DNA from: Sphingomonadaceae bacterium
GTDB taxonomy: Bacteria; Pseudomonadota; Alphaproteobacteria; Sphingomonadales; Sphingomonadaceae
Length of the DNA stretch: 64,000 nucleotides
Reading direction: 5' to 3'
NCBI GenBank assembly: GCA_025056155.1
Contig: JANWWL010000001.1
Coordinates: 124,001-188,000, forward strand
Part shown: piece after piece, positions 1 through 8,782 of the stretch
Numbering within the stretch: position 1 is the first letter of the stretch
Layout of the letters: each line of letters begins with the position of its first letter
The notes under the pieces: model-generated
What the model was told of the DNA's origin: nothing
What the model saw: the letters and a program-made list of their open reading frames with translations, nothing else
Database searches by the model: none
Program-made: the position numbers and the translations under genes

Positions 1-885
1 CCCCAGGTCACCCCCCGTCTTCTCGAGGTGCTGGCGCATCGTGAGCCAAACGGTGGGCACGGCAAGGGCCAGGTCCACGCCCTCCTCCACGATGAGCTTC
101 CGCAACGTGGGCGCATCGAAGGCGGGGCCGTTCAGCACGAGCTTCGCCCCGCATGCGGCCGCCGTGTAGGGGATGGACCAGGCGTTGGCATGGTACATGG
201 GCGCGATCGGCAGGATGACGGAGCGCGCCCCCGCCGCGAACACGTCGGTCATGCAGGCCGCCATGGCGTGCAGCACGTTGGAGCGGTGCGTGTATTCCAC
301 GCCCTTGGGATTTCCCGTCGTGCCCGAGGTGTAGCACAGGCCGGCCGGGGCGGTTTCGGGCAGTTCGGTCCAGGGCTCGTCGGGATCGCCCTCAGCCACC
401 CAGTCCTCGTAGCACAGGAAATCGATCGACGACGACGCCGGCATGTGCGCGCGGTCGGTCAAGAGCACGTAGCGCTCGATCGTCTGGAAGCGGGGGGCGA
501 GCTTCTCGACAAGGCCTACGAAGGTGAGATCGAGGAACAGCAGCCGATCCTCGGCATGGTTGGCGATGTAGACGATCTGGTCCTCGAACAGCCGGGGGTT
601 GATGGTGTGGGCCACTCCCCCCATGCCCGAGATGCCATACCAGCATTCGACGTGGCGGTGGGTGTTCCAGGCGAGGGTTCCCACCCGGTCGCCCGGCTGG
701 ATGCCGAACCGGCGCAGGGCCGAAGCCACCTGACGCGCCCTCCGGCGCACCTCGGCCCAGTTCGAGCGGTGCAGCACGCCCTCGCACGTCCAACTCACGA
801 TCTCGCGTCGGCCGTGGTTGAGGGCGGCGTGGTCGATGAGCTTCCAGACGAGAAGCGGCCAGTCCTGCATCGCACCGTGGATCAT
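1..885 (-). CDS. AMP-dependent acyl-CoA synthetase, N-terminal part (runs off window)
   Basis: An ANL-superfamily enzyme that activates a fatty or other carboxylic acid to acyl-AMP and then acyl-CoA. The 295 codons present contain the P-loop-like AMP-binding motif YTSGTTGNPKGVEYTHRS near residue 200 and the downstream PMYHANAW block; the C-terminal lid domain lies outside the window. The ATG at 885 is chosen because GGGAGGAGGG stands just upstream on the minus strand. Conserved blocks resemble the medium/long-chain fatty acyl-CoA ligases of alphaproteobacteria, but the substrate cannot be read from this part. Confidence 0.9.
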   Translation of the reverse strand, partial: MIHGAMQDWPLLVWKLIDHAALNHGRREIVSWTCEGVLHRSNWAEVRRRARQVASALRRFGIQPGDRVGTLAWNTHRHVECWYGISGMGGVAHTINPRLFEDQIVYIANHAEDRLLFLDLTFVGLVEKLAPRFQTIERYVLLTDRAHMPASSSIDFLCYEDWVAEGDPDEPWTELPETAPAGLCYTSGTTGNPKGVEYTHRSNVLHAMAACMTDVFAAGARSVILPIAPMYHANAWSIPYTAAACGAKLVLNGPAFDAPTLRKLIVEEGVDLALAVPTVWLTMRQHLEKTGGDLG

Positions 886-1166
886 GCCCTCCTCCCTGCG
901 TTGCGGTGGGTTTGGGGTAGCAGACCGGGGCCGCTTGCCCAAGTCGCCCCGGAACGCAGGGGCGGTCGCGCGCCTCCGTTCCGGCACCGCCACGCTCCGC
1001 GGCGAGGCCCCGGCTGCGCCCGTTCTCGGTGCCGGGGCCGCGCCCCGGGAGCCACCCGACGACGCCATGGCGGGCCATCGTCTGCACCGGCGCCACCGGG
1101 TCCTGACCGATCGGACCTGCCCGTCGAGGGTCAGGCCGGCCGTGCGGTGGCGGACAACGGTGGGCC

Positions 1167-1943
1167 CTAGCCCTGCCCCAGCACCCGCACGCGCCGGCGA
1201 TAGGTGCGCCACGCCAGGGGCAGCGAGGCGAGATACAGGAATCCCAGCGCTGCCAGCGTGGCCCACGGGGCCTGCGCCAGGAACGCCACGAACAGCCCCA
1301 CGAGTGCCAGCAGGGGAAGGCGGGCCGAAGGGCTCAGCCGGATGGCGGCGGGACCCCAGGTGGGCAGGGTCGAGACCATGAGGCCGGCCGCCACGAGCGC
1401 GGCCAGGGCCGCAAGGGCCGCCTTGAGCTCTGGCCGGGCGTCTAAGGCGTCGTCGAGGGCCAGCGAGACGAAGAGCGGCAGAAGGGCGAGCCCCGCGCCG
1501 GCGGGGGCCGGCACCCCCGTCAGGAACCCCAGGCGGCGGGGACCTCGGGGCTCGTCGAGGCTCGCGTTGAACCGGGCGAGCCGCAGCGCGCAGCACACGG
1601 CCAAGGCAAGGGCCACGGCCCACCCCAGCCGGCCCAGGTGCTGCAAGGCCCAGAGGTAGAGGACGAGGGCCGGGGCGATGCCGAAGGCCGTCACGTCGGA
1701 GAGGGAGTCGAGTTCGGCGCCGAACCGGGTCGTGCCGCGCAGCAGGCGCGCGACCCGCCCGTCGAGCCCGTCGAGGACGCCCGCCACCACGATCGCGGCC
1801 GCCGCCCGGGCGAAGTCGCCCCCGATGGCAAAGCGCACCGCCGTGGCCCCGGCGGCCAGGGCGGTCATCGTGATGGCACTCGGCACCCACAGGCGGATCG
1901 GAATGGGCTGGATGCGGGGCGCACCGCCCCCGTCCTCGCCCAT
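1167..1943 (-). CDS. pssA: CDP-diacylglycerol-serine O-phosphatidyltransferase
   Basis: Inner-membrane enzyme that joins serine to CDP-diacylglycerol to give phosphatidylserine. About 258 aa with many hydrophobic segments. The CDP-alcohol phosphotransferase signature DG-x2-AR-x8-G-x3-D-x3-D is complete at about residues 61-83 (DGRVAR ... GAELDSLSD). The ATG at 1943 overlaps the TGA of psd by one base (TGATG), so the two genes are translationally coupled and encode consecutive steps to phosphatidylethanolamine. An upstream in-frame start at 2030 would lie inside psd and is not needed. Confidence 0.93.
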   Translation of the reverse strand: MGEDGGGAPRIQPIPIRLWVPSAITMTALAAGATAVRFAIGGDFARAAAAIVVAGVLDGLDGRVARLLRGTTRFGAELDSLSDVTAFGIAPALVLYLWALQHLGRLGWAVALALAVCCALRLARFNASLDEPRGPRRLGFLTGVPAPAGAGLALLPLFVSLALDDALDARPELKAALAALAALVAAGLMVSTLPTWGPAAIRLSPSARLPLLALVGLFVAFLAQAPWATLAALGFLYLASLPLAWRTYRRRVRVLGQG

Positions 1944-2695
1944 CACGGGGCCTTGCGGGCGAGCACCGTCTCGCCCGCCACGGCCCGCTGGCCGGGCCGC
2001 ACCACGGGCTCGTAGCCCGGCGGGCACCACAGATCGACCCGGCTGCCGAAGCGGATCAGGCCGAACCGCTGACCCGCCGCCAGCATCGCCCCTTCATGAA
2101 CGAAGCGGACGATGCGCCGCGCGACCAGGCCCGCGACCTGCGTGACGCCCACCCGCGTGCCGTCGAGCGCCTCGAGGACCATGTGGGCCCGCTCGTTCAT
2201 GTCGCTGGCCGCGTCGTGCCCGGCATCGCCATGGGCGCCGCGCACCCAGCCCAGATAGCGGACCGTGCCGGCGACAGGCGTCCGGTTCACGTGGACGTCG
2301 AAGACCGAGAGGAAGACCGAAATCCGAAGGCGTCGGCCGGGCTCCAGCCCCCCAGGACCCGAGAGTTCGGGCGGCACGTCGGCCTGGGCGATGCGCACCA
2401 CCAGACCGTCGGCCGGACTCAGCAGCACGCCGGGCTCCCAGGACGGCACTCGCTCGGGGTCACGGAAGAAGAACGCACAGGCCCCGGCCGCCCCGGCCAG
2501 CAGCCAGAACAGGGGTGTCCAGCCCAACAACAGCGCCACCAGCGCGGCCCCGGCCGCCGGCCCGACGAAACGCCAGCCTTCCGGGTGGATGCGCGGAAGC
2601 TGCCAATGAATGGCGGGATGCGCCGGCCGCTCGTGCTCAACCGCCGGGCCGGCCGCGGACTCGGTCGGCCGCGCGGCCGGAGGGGCATCGTTCAT
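1943..2695 (-). CDS. psd: Phosphatidylserine decarboxylase (short pyruvoyl type)
   Basis: Decarboxylates phosphatidylserine to phosphatidylethanolamine at the membrane, using a pyruvoyl group made by self-cleavage. About 250 aa. It has a hydrophobic N-terminal hairpin, the block FDVHVNRTPVAG, and the self-cleavage site FGS (Ser near residue 218), the form seen in the short alphaproteobacterial/archaeal-type enzymes. The ATG at 2695 has GGAG six bases upstream; an ATG at 2707 is the alternative. The gene is divergent from ctaA and upstream of pssA. Confidence 0.92.
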   Translation of the reverse strand: MNDAPPAARPTESAAGPAVEHERPAHPAIHWQLPRIHPEGWRFVGPAAGAALVALLLGWTPLFWLLAGAAGACAFFFRDPERVPSWEPGVLLSPADGLVVRIAQADVPPELSGPGGLEPGRRLRISVFLSVFDVHVNRTPVAGTVRYLGWVRGAHGDAGHDAASDMNERAHMVLEALDGTRVGVTQVAGLVARRIVRFVHEGAMLAAGQRFGLIRFGSRVDLWCPPGYEPVVRPGQRAVAGETVLARKAP

Positions 2696-2738
2696 GGGGT
2701 GCTCCATAGGCCCCCCCGCGGCAGATGCGAAGCCGGCC

Positions 2739-2766
2739 TTGGCGCCGCGGCGCCCCATCGCTAGAG
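2739..2766 (+). promoter_or_regulatory. Predicted promoter of ctaA, nearly leaderless
   Basis: TTGGCG (2739-2744), 16 nt, CTAGAG (2761-2766). The start codon of ctaA follows the -10 box after only 8 nt, so the mRNA would begin within about two bases of the ATG. The same spacing recurs at other genes in the window. Confidence 0.5.
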
Positions 2767-2774
2767 GACGGCGC

Positions 2775-3809
2775 ATGGCCACCGCTTCCCTCGCCTTCGA
2801 CGCGGTCGCCGGGCCGCGACCGCTGACGCTCGCCCGCTGGCTGTTCGCGGTGGCGGCGTTGGTGTTCGCCATGGTGGTGGTGGGCGGCATCACGCGCCTG
2901 ACCGAATCCGGCCTCTCGATCACGGAGTGGCGGCCGGTGACGGGCGTCGTGCCGCCCGTGGGCGAGGCCCAGTGGCAGGCGGAGTTCGCCAAGTATCGTA
3001 AGACCTACCAGTACGCCGCGCAGAACGCGGGCATGACGCTTTCCGAATTCCGCCGGATCTGGTTCTGGGAATGGTTCCATCGGCTGCTGGGCCGCCTGGT
3101 GGGGCTGGCCTACGCCGTGCCGCTCATGTGGTTCTGGTGGCGCCGCGCGATCCCCGACGGCTTTCACGCGCGCCTCCTGGCCCTGTTGGGGCTGGGAGCG
3201 CTCCAGGGCGCCGTGGGCTGGTGGATGGTCACTTCGGGGCTGTGGACCGACGTGCGGGTGAGCCACCTGCGCCTGGCCGTGCACCTCGGCATCGCGTTCG
3301 TCATCCTGGGCGGCCTAGTGTGGACGGCGCTCGACCTGGTGGCGCTCGGCCGGCCGTCGCCTTCCCGCCCGGCGCGCCTCACCGGGTGGGGGAAGCTGGC
3401 CCTGGTGGCGTTGGGCGTCCAGGTTGCCCTCGGAGCGCTGGTGGCGGGGCTCCGGGCCGGACAGGTCGCGGCTTCCTGGCCCCTGATGAACGGACGTTGG
3501 TTTCCCGAGGGCGTGATCTGGGCCGGCCCCCGCACGCTCATCGACGACCCCTTCCTGGTGCACTTTCTCCACCGCTGGTGGGCGCTCGTGGCCATGGTGG
3601 CGCTGGTCGTGCTGGTCCGGCAGGCGCGGGCGGCCGGTGCCGCGGCCGCCTCGGTCGCCCTTCCCGCGCTCGTCGCGACCCAGCTGCTCCTCGGCATCCT
3701 GGTGGTCGTCCTGGGCGTGCCGCTGTGGGCCGCCGTGGCGCACCAGGCGGTGGGCGCGCTGGTCGTAGCCGGGACCGTGTGGGCCGCGCACGCGAGCGGC
3801 CGACGATGA
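2775..3809 (+). CDS. ctaA: Heme A synthase, mitochondrial-type (CtaA/Cox15)
   Basis: Oxidises heme O to heme A for cytochrome c oxidase assembly, in the inner membrane. 344 aa with about eight hydrophobic segments. It has the type-2 (alphaproteobacterial/mitochondrial Cox15) features: GGITRLTESGLSITEW near the N-terminus, EWFHRLLGR, and the histidine-bearing helices HLRLAVHL, VHFLHRWWA and VAHQAVGA. The ATG at 2775 matches the family start. The stop overlaps cutA (ATGA), so the two are coupled. Confidence 0.95.
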   Translation: MATASLAFDAVAGPRPLTLARWLFAVAALVFAMVVVGGITRLTESGLSITEWRPVTGVVPPVGEAQWQAEFAKYRKTYQYAAQNAGMTLSEFRRIWFWEWFHRLLGRLVGLAYAVPLMWFWWRRAIPDGFHARLLALLGLGALQGAVGWWMVTSGLWTDVRVSHLRLAVHLGIAFVILGGLVWTALDLVALGRPSPSRPARLTGWGKLALVALGVQVALGALVAGLRAGQVAASWPLMNGRWFPEGVIWAGPRTLIDDPFLVHFLHRWWALVAMVALVVLVRQARAAGAAAASVALPALVATQLLLGILVVVLGVPLWAAVAHQAVGALVVAGTVWAAHASGRR

Positions 3810-4132
3810 GCGGGCTCGTCACGGTCTACGCCGTCTTCGCGTCGGGCGAAGAGGCCGAACGCGTCGCCCGCGCGCTGGTGGCCGACGGGCTTGCGGCCTG
3901 CGCCAACATCCTTGGGCCGTGCCGGTCGATCTTCCGCTGGGAAGGCCGGCTCGAGGAGACGGAGGAGGTACCCGTGCTGTTCAAGGCGGCCGAAACCAAC
4001 GCCGCGCGCCTGGTGGAGGAGATCGCGGCGCGCCACAGCTACGAGGTGCCGGCCGTGACGGTGTGGAAGATCGACCGGGCGCTCGACGCCTATACCCGAT
4101 GGGTCCACCTGGCCCAAAAAGGAGGCGGCTGA
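3806..4132 (+). CDS. cutA: Divalent-cation tolerance protein CutA
   Basis: Small trimeric cytoplasmic protein of the CutA1 family, linked to copper and other divalent-metal tolerance; its exact role is not settled. 108 aa, the usual length. Typical blocks are LAACANILGPCRSIFRWEG and HSYEVPAV, followed by a C-terminal LDAYTRWV strand. It starts inside the ctaA stop codon (ATGA) and is followed after one base by the DUF2237 gene, so the three genes are probably co-transcribed. Confidence 0.93.
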   Translation: MSGLVTVYAVFASGEEAERVARALVADGLAACANILGPCRSIFRWEGRLEETEEVPVLFKAAETNAARLVEEIAARHSYEVPAVTVWKIDRALDAYTRWVHLAQKGGG

Positions 4133-4133
4133 G

Positions 4134-4529
4134 ATGGTCACGACACGGCGCAACGTGCTGGGCGGGCCGCTCGAGCCCTGTTCGCTCGATCCCTTGACCG
4201 GCTGGCGGCGCGACGGACGCTGTGCCTTCGACCCAGCGGACTTCGGCCGGCATCACGTCTGCGCCGTGATGACGGAGGAGTTCCTCGCCTTCTCGCGCTC
4301 GGTGGGCAACGACCTGTCCACCCCGCGGCCCGAGTTCGCCTTTCCCGGCCTCAAGCCCGGCGACCGCTGGTGCGTGTGCGCGCTGCGCTGGGAAGAGGCA
4401 CGACGGGCGGGCGTGGCGCCGCCCGTCGTGCTGGAAGCGACCGATGCCGCCGCGCTCGAGGTGCTGCACCTGGGCCATCTCCAGGCGCACGCCGTTGAGG
4501 TAAACGGATACCGCCACGTTCCCGACTGA
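4134..4529 (+). CDS. DUF2237 family protein
   Basis: Cytoplasmic protein of unknown function, 131 aa. The diagnostic blocks NVLGGPLEPCSLDPLTG, VCAVMTEEFLAFSRSVGNDL and FPGLKPGDRWCVCALRWEEA are intact, with conserved cysteines that suggest a structural or metal role (inference). It begins one base after cutA, preceded by AAGGAGGCGG, so translation should be efficient. No enzymatic activity can be assigned. Confidence 0.85.
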   Translation: MVTTRRNVLGGPLEPCSLDPLTGWRRDGRCAFDPADFGRHHVCAVMTEEFLAFSRSVGNDLSTPRPEFAFPGLKPGDRWCVCALRWEEARRAGVAPPVVLEATDAAALEVLHLGHLQAHAVEVNGYRHVPD

Positions 4530-4535
4530 TTCCCC

Positions 4536-4563
4536 TTGCCTTTCCCGAAATCTCCCGCTACGC
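4536..4563 (+). promoter_or_regulatory. Possible promoter of rplM-rpsI
   Basis: TTGCCT (4536-4541), 16 nt, CTACGC (4558-4563), between the DUF2237 stop and the rplM start at 4596. The spacing agrees with other candidates in this window but the -10 box is a poor match, so this is a weak call. Confidence 0.3.
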
Positions 4564-4595
4564 GCGGCGGCCTGGCGGCAACACGGCGAACCTCC

Positions 4596-5069
4596 ATGCT
4601 CACACGGATCACCGCCTCGGCCAAGCCCGCCGAGGTTGAGAAGAAGTGGGTGCTGATCGATGCGGACGGCCTGGTGGTCGGCCGAGTCGCGGCCCTGATC
4701 GCCAGCCGGTTGCGGGGCAAGCACAAGCCGACCTACACGCCGCACGTCGACGGTGGCGATCACGTGATCGTCGTGAACGCCGCCCGGGTCCGCTTCACCG
4801 GACGCAAGGCTTCCCAGAAGTTCTACCATCGCCACACCGGGTATCCGGGAGGCCTGAAGTCGGTGCGGGCCGACAAGGTGCTGGAAGGCCGGTTTCCCGA
4901 ACGCGTGCTGGCCAAGGCCATCGAACGGATGATCCCCAAGGGACCGCTCGGCCGGCGCCAGCTGCGCCACTTGCGCATTTACCCCGGCCCCGACCATCCG
5001 CACGCCGCCCAGAACCCTGAGGTGTTGGACGTGGCCTCGCTCAATCCCAAGAACCGAGTGCGGGCGTGA
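4596..5069 (+). CDS. rplM: 50S ribosomal protein L13
   Basis: Early-assembly protein of the large ribosomal subunit. 157 aa, slightly longer than the bacterial norm because of a C-terminal extension typical of alphaproteobacteria. Characteristic segments are [34 protein letters not shown], and GMIPKGPLG-like [20 protein letters not shown]. The ATG at 4596 fits the family start. Its TGA overlaps the rpsI ATG by one base, the normal rplM-rpsI operon. Confidence 0.97.
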   Translation: MLTRITASAKPAEVEKKWVLIDADGLVVGRVAALIASRLRGKHKPTYTPHVDGGDHVIVVNAARVRFTGRKASQKFYHRHTGYPGGLKSVRADKVLEGRFPERVLAKAIERMIPKGPLGRRQLRHLRIYPGPDHPHAAQNPEVLDVASLNPKNRVRA

Positions 5070-5533
5070 TGTCGCTGGAAACCCTTGCCGCCCCCGGCAT
5101 GCCGTCGGCCGAATCCCCGGCCACGCGCCCGCAGGTGCTGGACGCGCTCGGTCGGGCCTATGCCACGGGGCGGCGGAAGGACGCCGTGGCGCGCGTGTGG
5201 CTGAAGCCGGGCTCGGGTCGGATTACCGTCAACGGGCGCGACCAGACGGAGTATTTTGCGCGGCCGACGCTTCGCCTCATCATCAACCAACCATTCCAGG
5301 TGGCGGACCGCGAAGGCCAGTACGACGTGGTGGCGACCGTTTCGGGCGGCGGCCTCTCGGGCCAGGCCGGCGCGCTGAAGCACGGTATCGCCCAAGCGCT
5401 CACCCGCTACGAGCCCGCCCTGCGGCCGGTGGTGAAGGCCGCAGGGCTCCTCACCCGCGACAGCCGCGTGGTCGAGCGCAAGAAGTACGGCCGCCGCAAG
5501 GCCCGGCGCAGCTTCCAGTTCTCCAAGCGCTAG
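5069..5533 (+). CDS. rpsI: 30S ribosomal protein S9
   Basis: Small-subunit protein whose C-terminal tail reaches the P-site tRNA. 154 aa with a non-conserved N-terminal extension of about 30 residues, then the core starting [20 protein letters not shown]. The end is [17 protein letters not shown], the classic S9 tail with terminal KR. The ATG at 5069 (overlapping the rplM stop) is preferred over an in-frame GTG at 5066. Confidence 0.97.
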   Translation: MSLETLAAPGMPSAESPATRPQVLDALGRAYATGRRKDAVARVWLKPGSGRITVNGRDQTEYFARPTLRLIINQPFQVADREGQYDVVATVSGGGLSGQAGALKHGIAQALTRYEPALRPVVKAAGLLTRDSRVVERKKYGRRKARRSFQFSKR

Positions 5534-5560
5534 GGGGCCGCCTGCGGCCTCGGCGCCGGG

Positions 5561-5588
5561 TTGGCCGTGACGGCGGGCGCGGTTATCG
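5561..5588 (+). promoter_or_regulatory. Predicted promoter of the scsB/dsbD-family gene, nearly leaderless
   Basis: TTGGCC (5561-5566), 16 nt, TTATCG (5583-5588), then 8 nt to the ATG at 5597. The geometry is identical to that at ctaA and rnd. Confidence 0.45.
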
Positions 5589-5596
5589 GGCGGGCC

Positions 5597-7684
5597 ATGC
5601 GGCGCTGGCTCCTGGTCTTGGGCGTCATCCTGGGGTGGGCTCTCGCGGGCCCCGCGCACGCCCAGGGGGTGGCCGAACGGCCGCACACCCGGGTCGAGCT
5701 GCTTGCGGAAACGCGCACCCCCGCCCCGGGTCGAACCTTCACCGTGGGCATCTCGTTCCAGCCCCGGCCGGGCTGGCACACCTATTGGGTCAATCCCGGA
5801 GATGCGGGGATGGAGCCCCGGGCCGAATGGCGGCTGCCGGCGGGAGCGACCGTCACGCCGCTGCGCTTCCCCGTGCCCAAGCCCTACCTCGTCCAAGGCA
5901 TCATGAACCACGTCTACGAGGGCGAGGCGGTGCTCCTGGCCGACGTGACACTGCCGCCTGGGGCGACCGGCGCGGTCCCGCTGGCCGTCCGGCTCGACTG
6001 GCTGGTGTGCGACGAGAACATGTGCGTGCCCGAGTCCGCCGAACTGTCGCTGCCGCTCGTGGTGGGCGACGGCGCCCCCGACTACCTGGCAGCGCCCCGC
6101 CTGGCGGCCGCTCGGGCGGCGCTGCCGCAGCCGCTGGCCACCCCCGGCCGCTTCCAGCTGGCCGACGGCCGCGTGCGCCTGTGGGCTCCGGTCGCGCCCC
6201 AGGGCGTGCGCCGGGCCCATTTCTTCCCCCTGGCCCACGACGTCATTGACATGGCCGCCCCCCAGGCCCTGGGTCAGGGCGCGGACGGGCTCGTCCTCGA
6301 GACGGCGGTCGCCTCCAACCCAGGGTCCTTCAAGCGCGAAGTCCGGGGGGTGTTGCGGCTCGAGCGGGACGACGGCCGGGTGGTGGGGCTCGAACTGGCG
6401 CTTCGGCCGGGCGAGGTGCCCCCGGCCCGGCCGCTCGGTTCCGCCGCGGCGGGGCAGGCCACCTTCTGGACCGCCTTCGGCCTGGCGGTCCTGGGCGGGC
6501 TCCTCCTCAACCTCATGCCCTGCGTGTTTCCCATCCTGTCGCTCAAGGCGATGAGCCTTGCTCGGGCCGGTGCCTCCGAAGCCCATGCCCGGGTGGAAGG
6601 GCTCGCCTACACGTTGGGTGTCGTGGCCTCGTGCCTGGCGCTCGGGGCGGTGGCGATTGCGCTCGCGCGGGCGGGCCAGGGGGCCGGTTGGGCCTTCCAG
6701 CTGCAGGATCCCCGCGTGATCCTGTTCCTGATGCTTCTGGTCTGGGCCATCGGCCTCAATTTCGCGGGGCTGTTCGACGTGAACTTGGGCGCCGTCCGGC
6801 TCGGCGGCGGGCTGGCGCGCCAGGGCGGCGCCCACGGCGCCTTCTTCACGGGGGCGCTCGCGGCGTTCGTCGCCACCCCCTGCACGGGGCCGTTCATGGC
6901 CGGAGCCTTGGGCGCCGCCTTGGTGCTGCCTTGGGCGGCAGGGCTTGCCGTGTTCGCCGGCCTCGGCCTGGGGCTCGCCCTGCCCTTCCTCGCCATCGGG
7001 TTCGTGCCCGCGCTGCGCCGGCACCTGCCGCGGCCGGGCCCATGGATGGAGTCCTTCCGCCGGATCCTCGCGATCCCCATGTGGCTCACCGCCGTCGGCC
7101 TGGCCTGGGTGCTGGGCCGTCAAGCGGGCGTCGATGCGGTGGCCTGGGGGCTGTTGGCCGCCCTCGTCCTGGCGCTCGGGTTGTGGTGGTGGGGTCGGGC
7201 CCAGCGCGGCGGGCGCCCAAGCCCGGTCCCGGCGCTCGTGGCCGCGGCGGCCTTCCTGGCGCCGCTTGCCCTGCCCTGGCCCGCCGCCCTCGGAGGGGCC
7301 GGCTCCGCGGCGGCGGCCCGCGTGGCGGGAACGGTGCCCGAGCCCTTCTCGCCCACCGCGCTCGAGGCGCGCGTGCGCGCCCGCACCCCGACGTTCCTCT
7401 ACTTCACCGCCGACTGGTGCGTGACCTGCAAGGTGAACGAGAAGGGAGCGCTGGCGGATGCCGCGGTCGCCCGGGCCTTCCGCCAAGCCGGCATCGGCGT
7501 GATGGTAGGCGACTGGACGCGGCCGGATCCCGCGATCGCCCGCTTCCTTGCCGAGCGTGGGCGCGCGGGCATCCCCCTCTATCTGTTCTACGGTGCCGAC
7601 GGGCGGGTCGAGGAGCTGCCCCAGATCCTGACGGTCGAGCGCTTGCTCGCCCTTGCAAGCCGCGGTTCAGCCGCCCCGGCCTAG
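5597..7684 (+). CDS. ScsB-type protein-disulfide reductase (DsbD family)
   Basis: Inner-membrane protein that carries reducing power from cytoplasmic thioredoxin to periplasmic thiol proteins. 695 aa: signal peptide ending GPAHA; periplasmic N-terminal domain with the cysteine pair in WLVCDENMCVPE; a membrane core with MPCVFP and TPCTGPF cysteine motifs; and a C-terminal thioredoxin domain with DWCVTCK. This domain order is that of the ScsB branch. The ATG at 5597 gives a clean signal peptide; a TTG at 5561 is also in frame. The next gene is a periplasmic redoxin, a likely client, since ScsB is known to reduce envelope peroxiredoxins in related bacteria. Confidence 0.9.
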   Translation: MRRWLLVLGVILGWALAGPAHAQGVAERPHTRVELLAETRTPAPGRTFTVGISFQPRPGWHTYWVNPGDAGMEPRAEWRLPAGATVTPLRFPVPKPYLVQGIMNHVYEGEAVLLADVTLPPGATGAVPLAVRLDWLVCDENMCVPESAELSLPLVVGDGAPDYLAAPRLAAARAALPQPLATPGRFQLADGRVRLWAPVAPQGVRRAHFFPLAHDVIDMAAPQALGQGADGLVLETAVASNPGSFKREVRGVLRLERDDGRVVGLELALRPGEVPPARPLGSAAAGQATFWTAFGLAVLGGLLLNLMPCVFPILSLKAMSLARAGASEAHARVEGLAYTLGVVASCLALGAVAIALARAGQGAGWAFQLQDPRVILFLMLLVWAIGLNFAGLFDVNLGAVRLGGGLARQGGAHGAFFTGALAAFVATPCTGPFMAGALGAALVLPWAAGLAVFAGLGLGLALPFLAIGFVPALRRHLPRPGPWMESFRRILAIPMWLTAVGLAWVLGRQAGVDAVAWGLLAALVLALGLWWWGRAQRGGRPSPVPALVAAAAFLAPLALPWPAALGGAGSAAAARVAGTVPEPFSPTALEARVRARTPTFLYFTADWCVTCKVNEKGALADAAVARAFRQAGIGVMVGDWTRPDPAIARFLAERGRAGIPLYLFYGADGRVEELPQILTVERLLALASRGSAAPA

Positions 7685-7693
7685 GAGGACATC

Positions 7694-8293
7694 ATGCGAA
7701 CCTTGCTGTCGAGCCTCGCTGCCGTGATCGCCATGACCGCTCCTGCATCCGCCGCCCCCACGATCGGCCAGCCGGCGCCCGCCTTCACCGCCACCGACGC
7801 TCAGGGCCGCGTCCATCGCCTGGCCGACTTCCGGGGTCGGACGGTCGTGCTGGAATGGCACAATCCTGAGTGCCCCTTTGTCAAGAAATTCTATGACGGG
7901 GGTGCGATGCAGAAACTTCAGGCCGATGCTCGGGCCAAGGGCATCGTGTGGCTCACCATCAACTCGGGCGCGCCCGGCAAGCAGGGCCACATGACCGCCG
8001 AGCAGGCCTTGGCCTACGTCAAGGCGCAAGGGTTGGCCTCGACCGCCTACATCCCCGACCCCACCGGGGCGATCGGTCGCCTCTACGACGCACGCACGAC
8101 CCCGCACATGTTCGTGATCGACCCGCAAGGCACGCTGGTGTACGCCGGCGCCATCGACGACACGCCCACGGCCAATCCAGCCGACGTCGCGAGAGCCCGC
8201 AACCTGGTGACCGCCGCGCTGGCCGACGTGGCCGCCGGCCGGCCCGTGGCCACCCCCACCAGCCGGCCCTACGGCTGCTCGGTGAAGTACTGA
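7694..8293 (+). CDS. Periplasmic peroxiredoxin/thioredoxin-like protein, probable ScsB client
   Basis: Exported AhpC/TSA-fold redoxin, 199 aa. It has a signal peptide ending PASAAP, a catalytic-type cysteine at about residue 60 (WHNPECPFVKKFYDGG), and a second cysteine near the C-terminus in YGCSVKY, which could be the resolving cysteine. A cis-proline block TTPHMFVIDPQG completes the fold. The start has AGGAGG seven bases upstream. Its position 9 bp after the ScsB-type gene fits the envelope peroxiredoxin reduced by ScsB in other alphaproteobacteria; this substrate link is inference. Confidence 0.85.
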   Translation: MRTLLSSLAAVIAMTAPASAAPTIGQPAPAFTATDAQGRVHRLADFRGRTVVLEWHNPECPFVKKFYDGGAMQKLQADARAKGIVWLTINSGAPGKQGHMTAEQALAYVKAQGLASTAYIPDPTGAIGRLYDARTTPHMFVIDPQGTLVYAGAIDDTPTANPADVARARNLVTAALADVAAGRPVATPTSRPYGCSVKY

Positions 8294-8320
8294 ACCGGCC
8301 GCGGGGCAAGCAGGGCGGCC

Positions 8321-8752
8321 ATGCCCGAAGGCGCTCAGCCCGATCTCGACGCGCTGGTGGCCCGCTGGCACGCCCAGGTCGCCCACGGCGATCCGGCGGC
8401 CCTGTGGGATTGGCTTCACCCTGACGCGGTCTTCGAAAGCCCCATCGTGCACACGCCCCAGCGGGGACGCGCCATCGCCTTCCGCTACCTGGCGAGCGCC
8501 GGCGTGGTGCTGGGCGGGGAAGGCTTTCGCTACGTGGGCGAGTGGCGCAGCACCGACGGCGTCGTGCTGGAGTTCACGCAGACGATCCAGGGCATCGTCG
8601 TGAACGGAATCGACATGATCCGCTTCGACGCTCAGGGTCGGATCGTCCACTTCAAGGTGATGGTAAGGCCTCTCAAGGCCATCGAGCTCGTCCATCGGCT
8701 GATGGCCGAGCAGCTGCCACGGACCTCGGCACCTGCCGGTGGCCCGGCCTGA
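8321..8752 (+). CDS. SnoaL-like / NTF2-fold protein
   Basis: 143-aa cytoplasmic protein with the cone-shaped NTF2 fold pattern: an N-terminal helix (LVARWHAQVAHGD), WDWLHPDAVFESPI, and C-terminal strands (FTQTIQGIVVNGIDMIRFD, GRIVHFKVMVRPLKAIELV). The family includes isomerases, cyclases and non-enzymatic binders, so no reaction can be assigned. It lies 27 bp after the redoxin and convergent with aspS, and is probably last in the scsB transcription unit. Confidence 0.75.
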   Translation: MPEGAQPDLDALVARWHAQVAHGDPAALWDWLHPDAVFESPIVHTPQRGRAIAFRYLASAGVVLGGEGFRYVGEWRSTDGVVLEFTQTIQGIVVNGIDMIRFDAQGRIVHFKVMVRPLKAIELVHRLMAEQLPRTSAPAGGPA

Positions 8753-8782
8753 GCCGCCGGGGTTCGCGCTCCCCGCCGCGGC

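Noticed and set aside
8758-8775. CGGGG/CCCCG hairpin between the SnoaL-like gene and aspS
   Set aside because: Only a 5-bp stem with no T run; expected by chance at this GC content.
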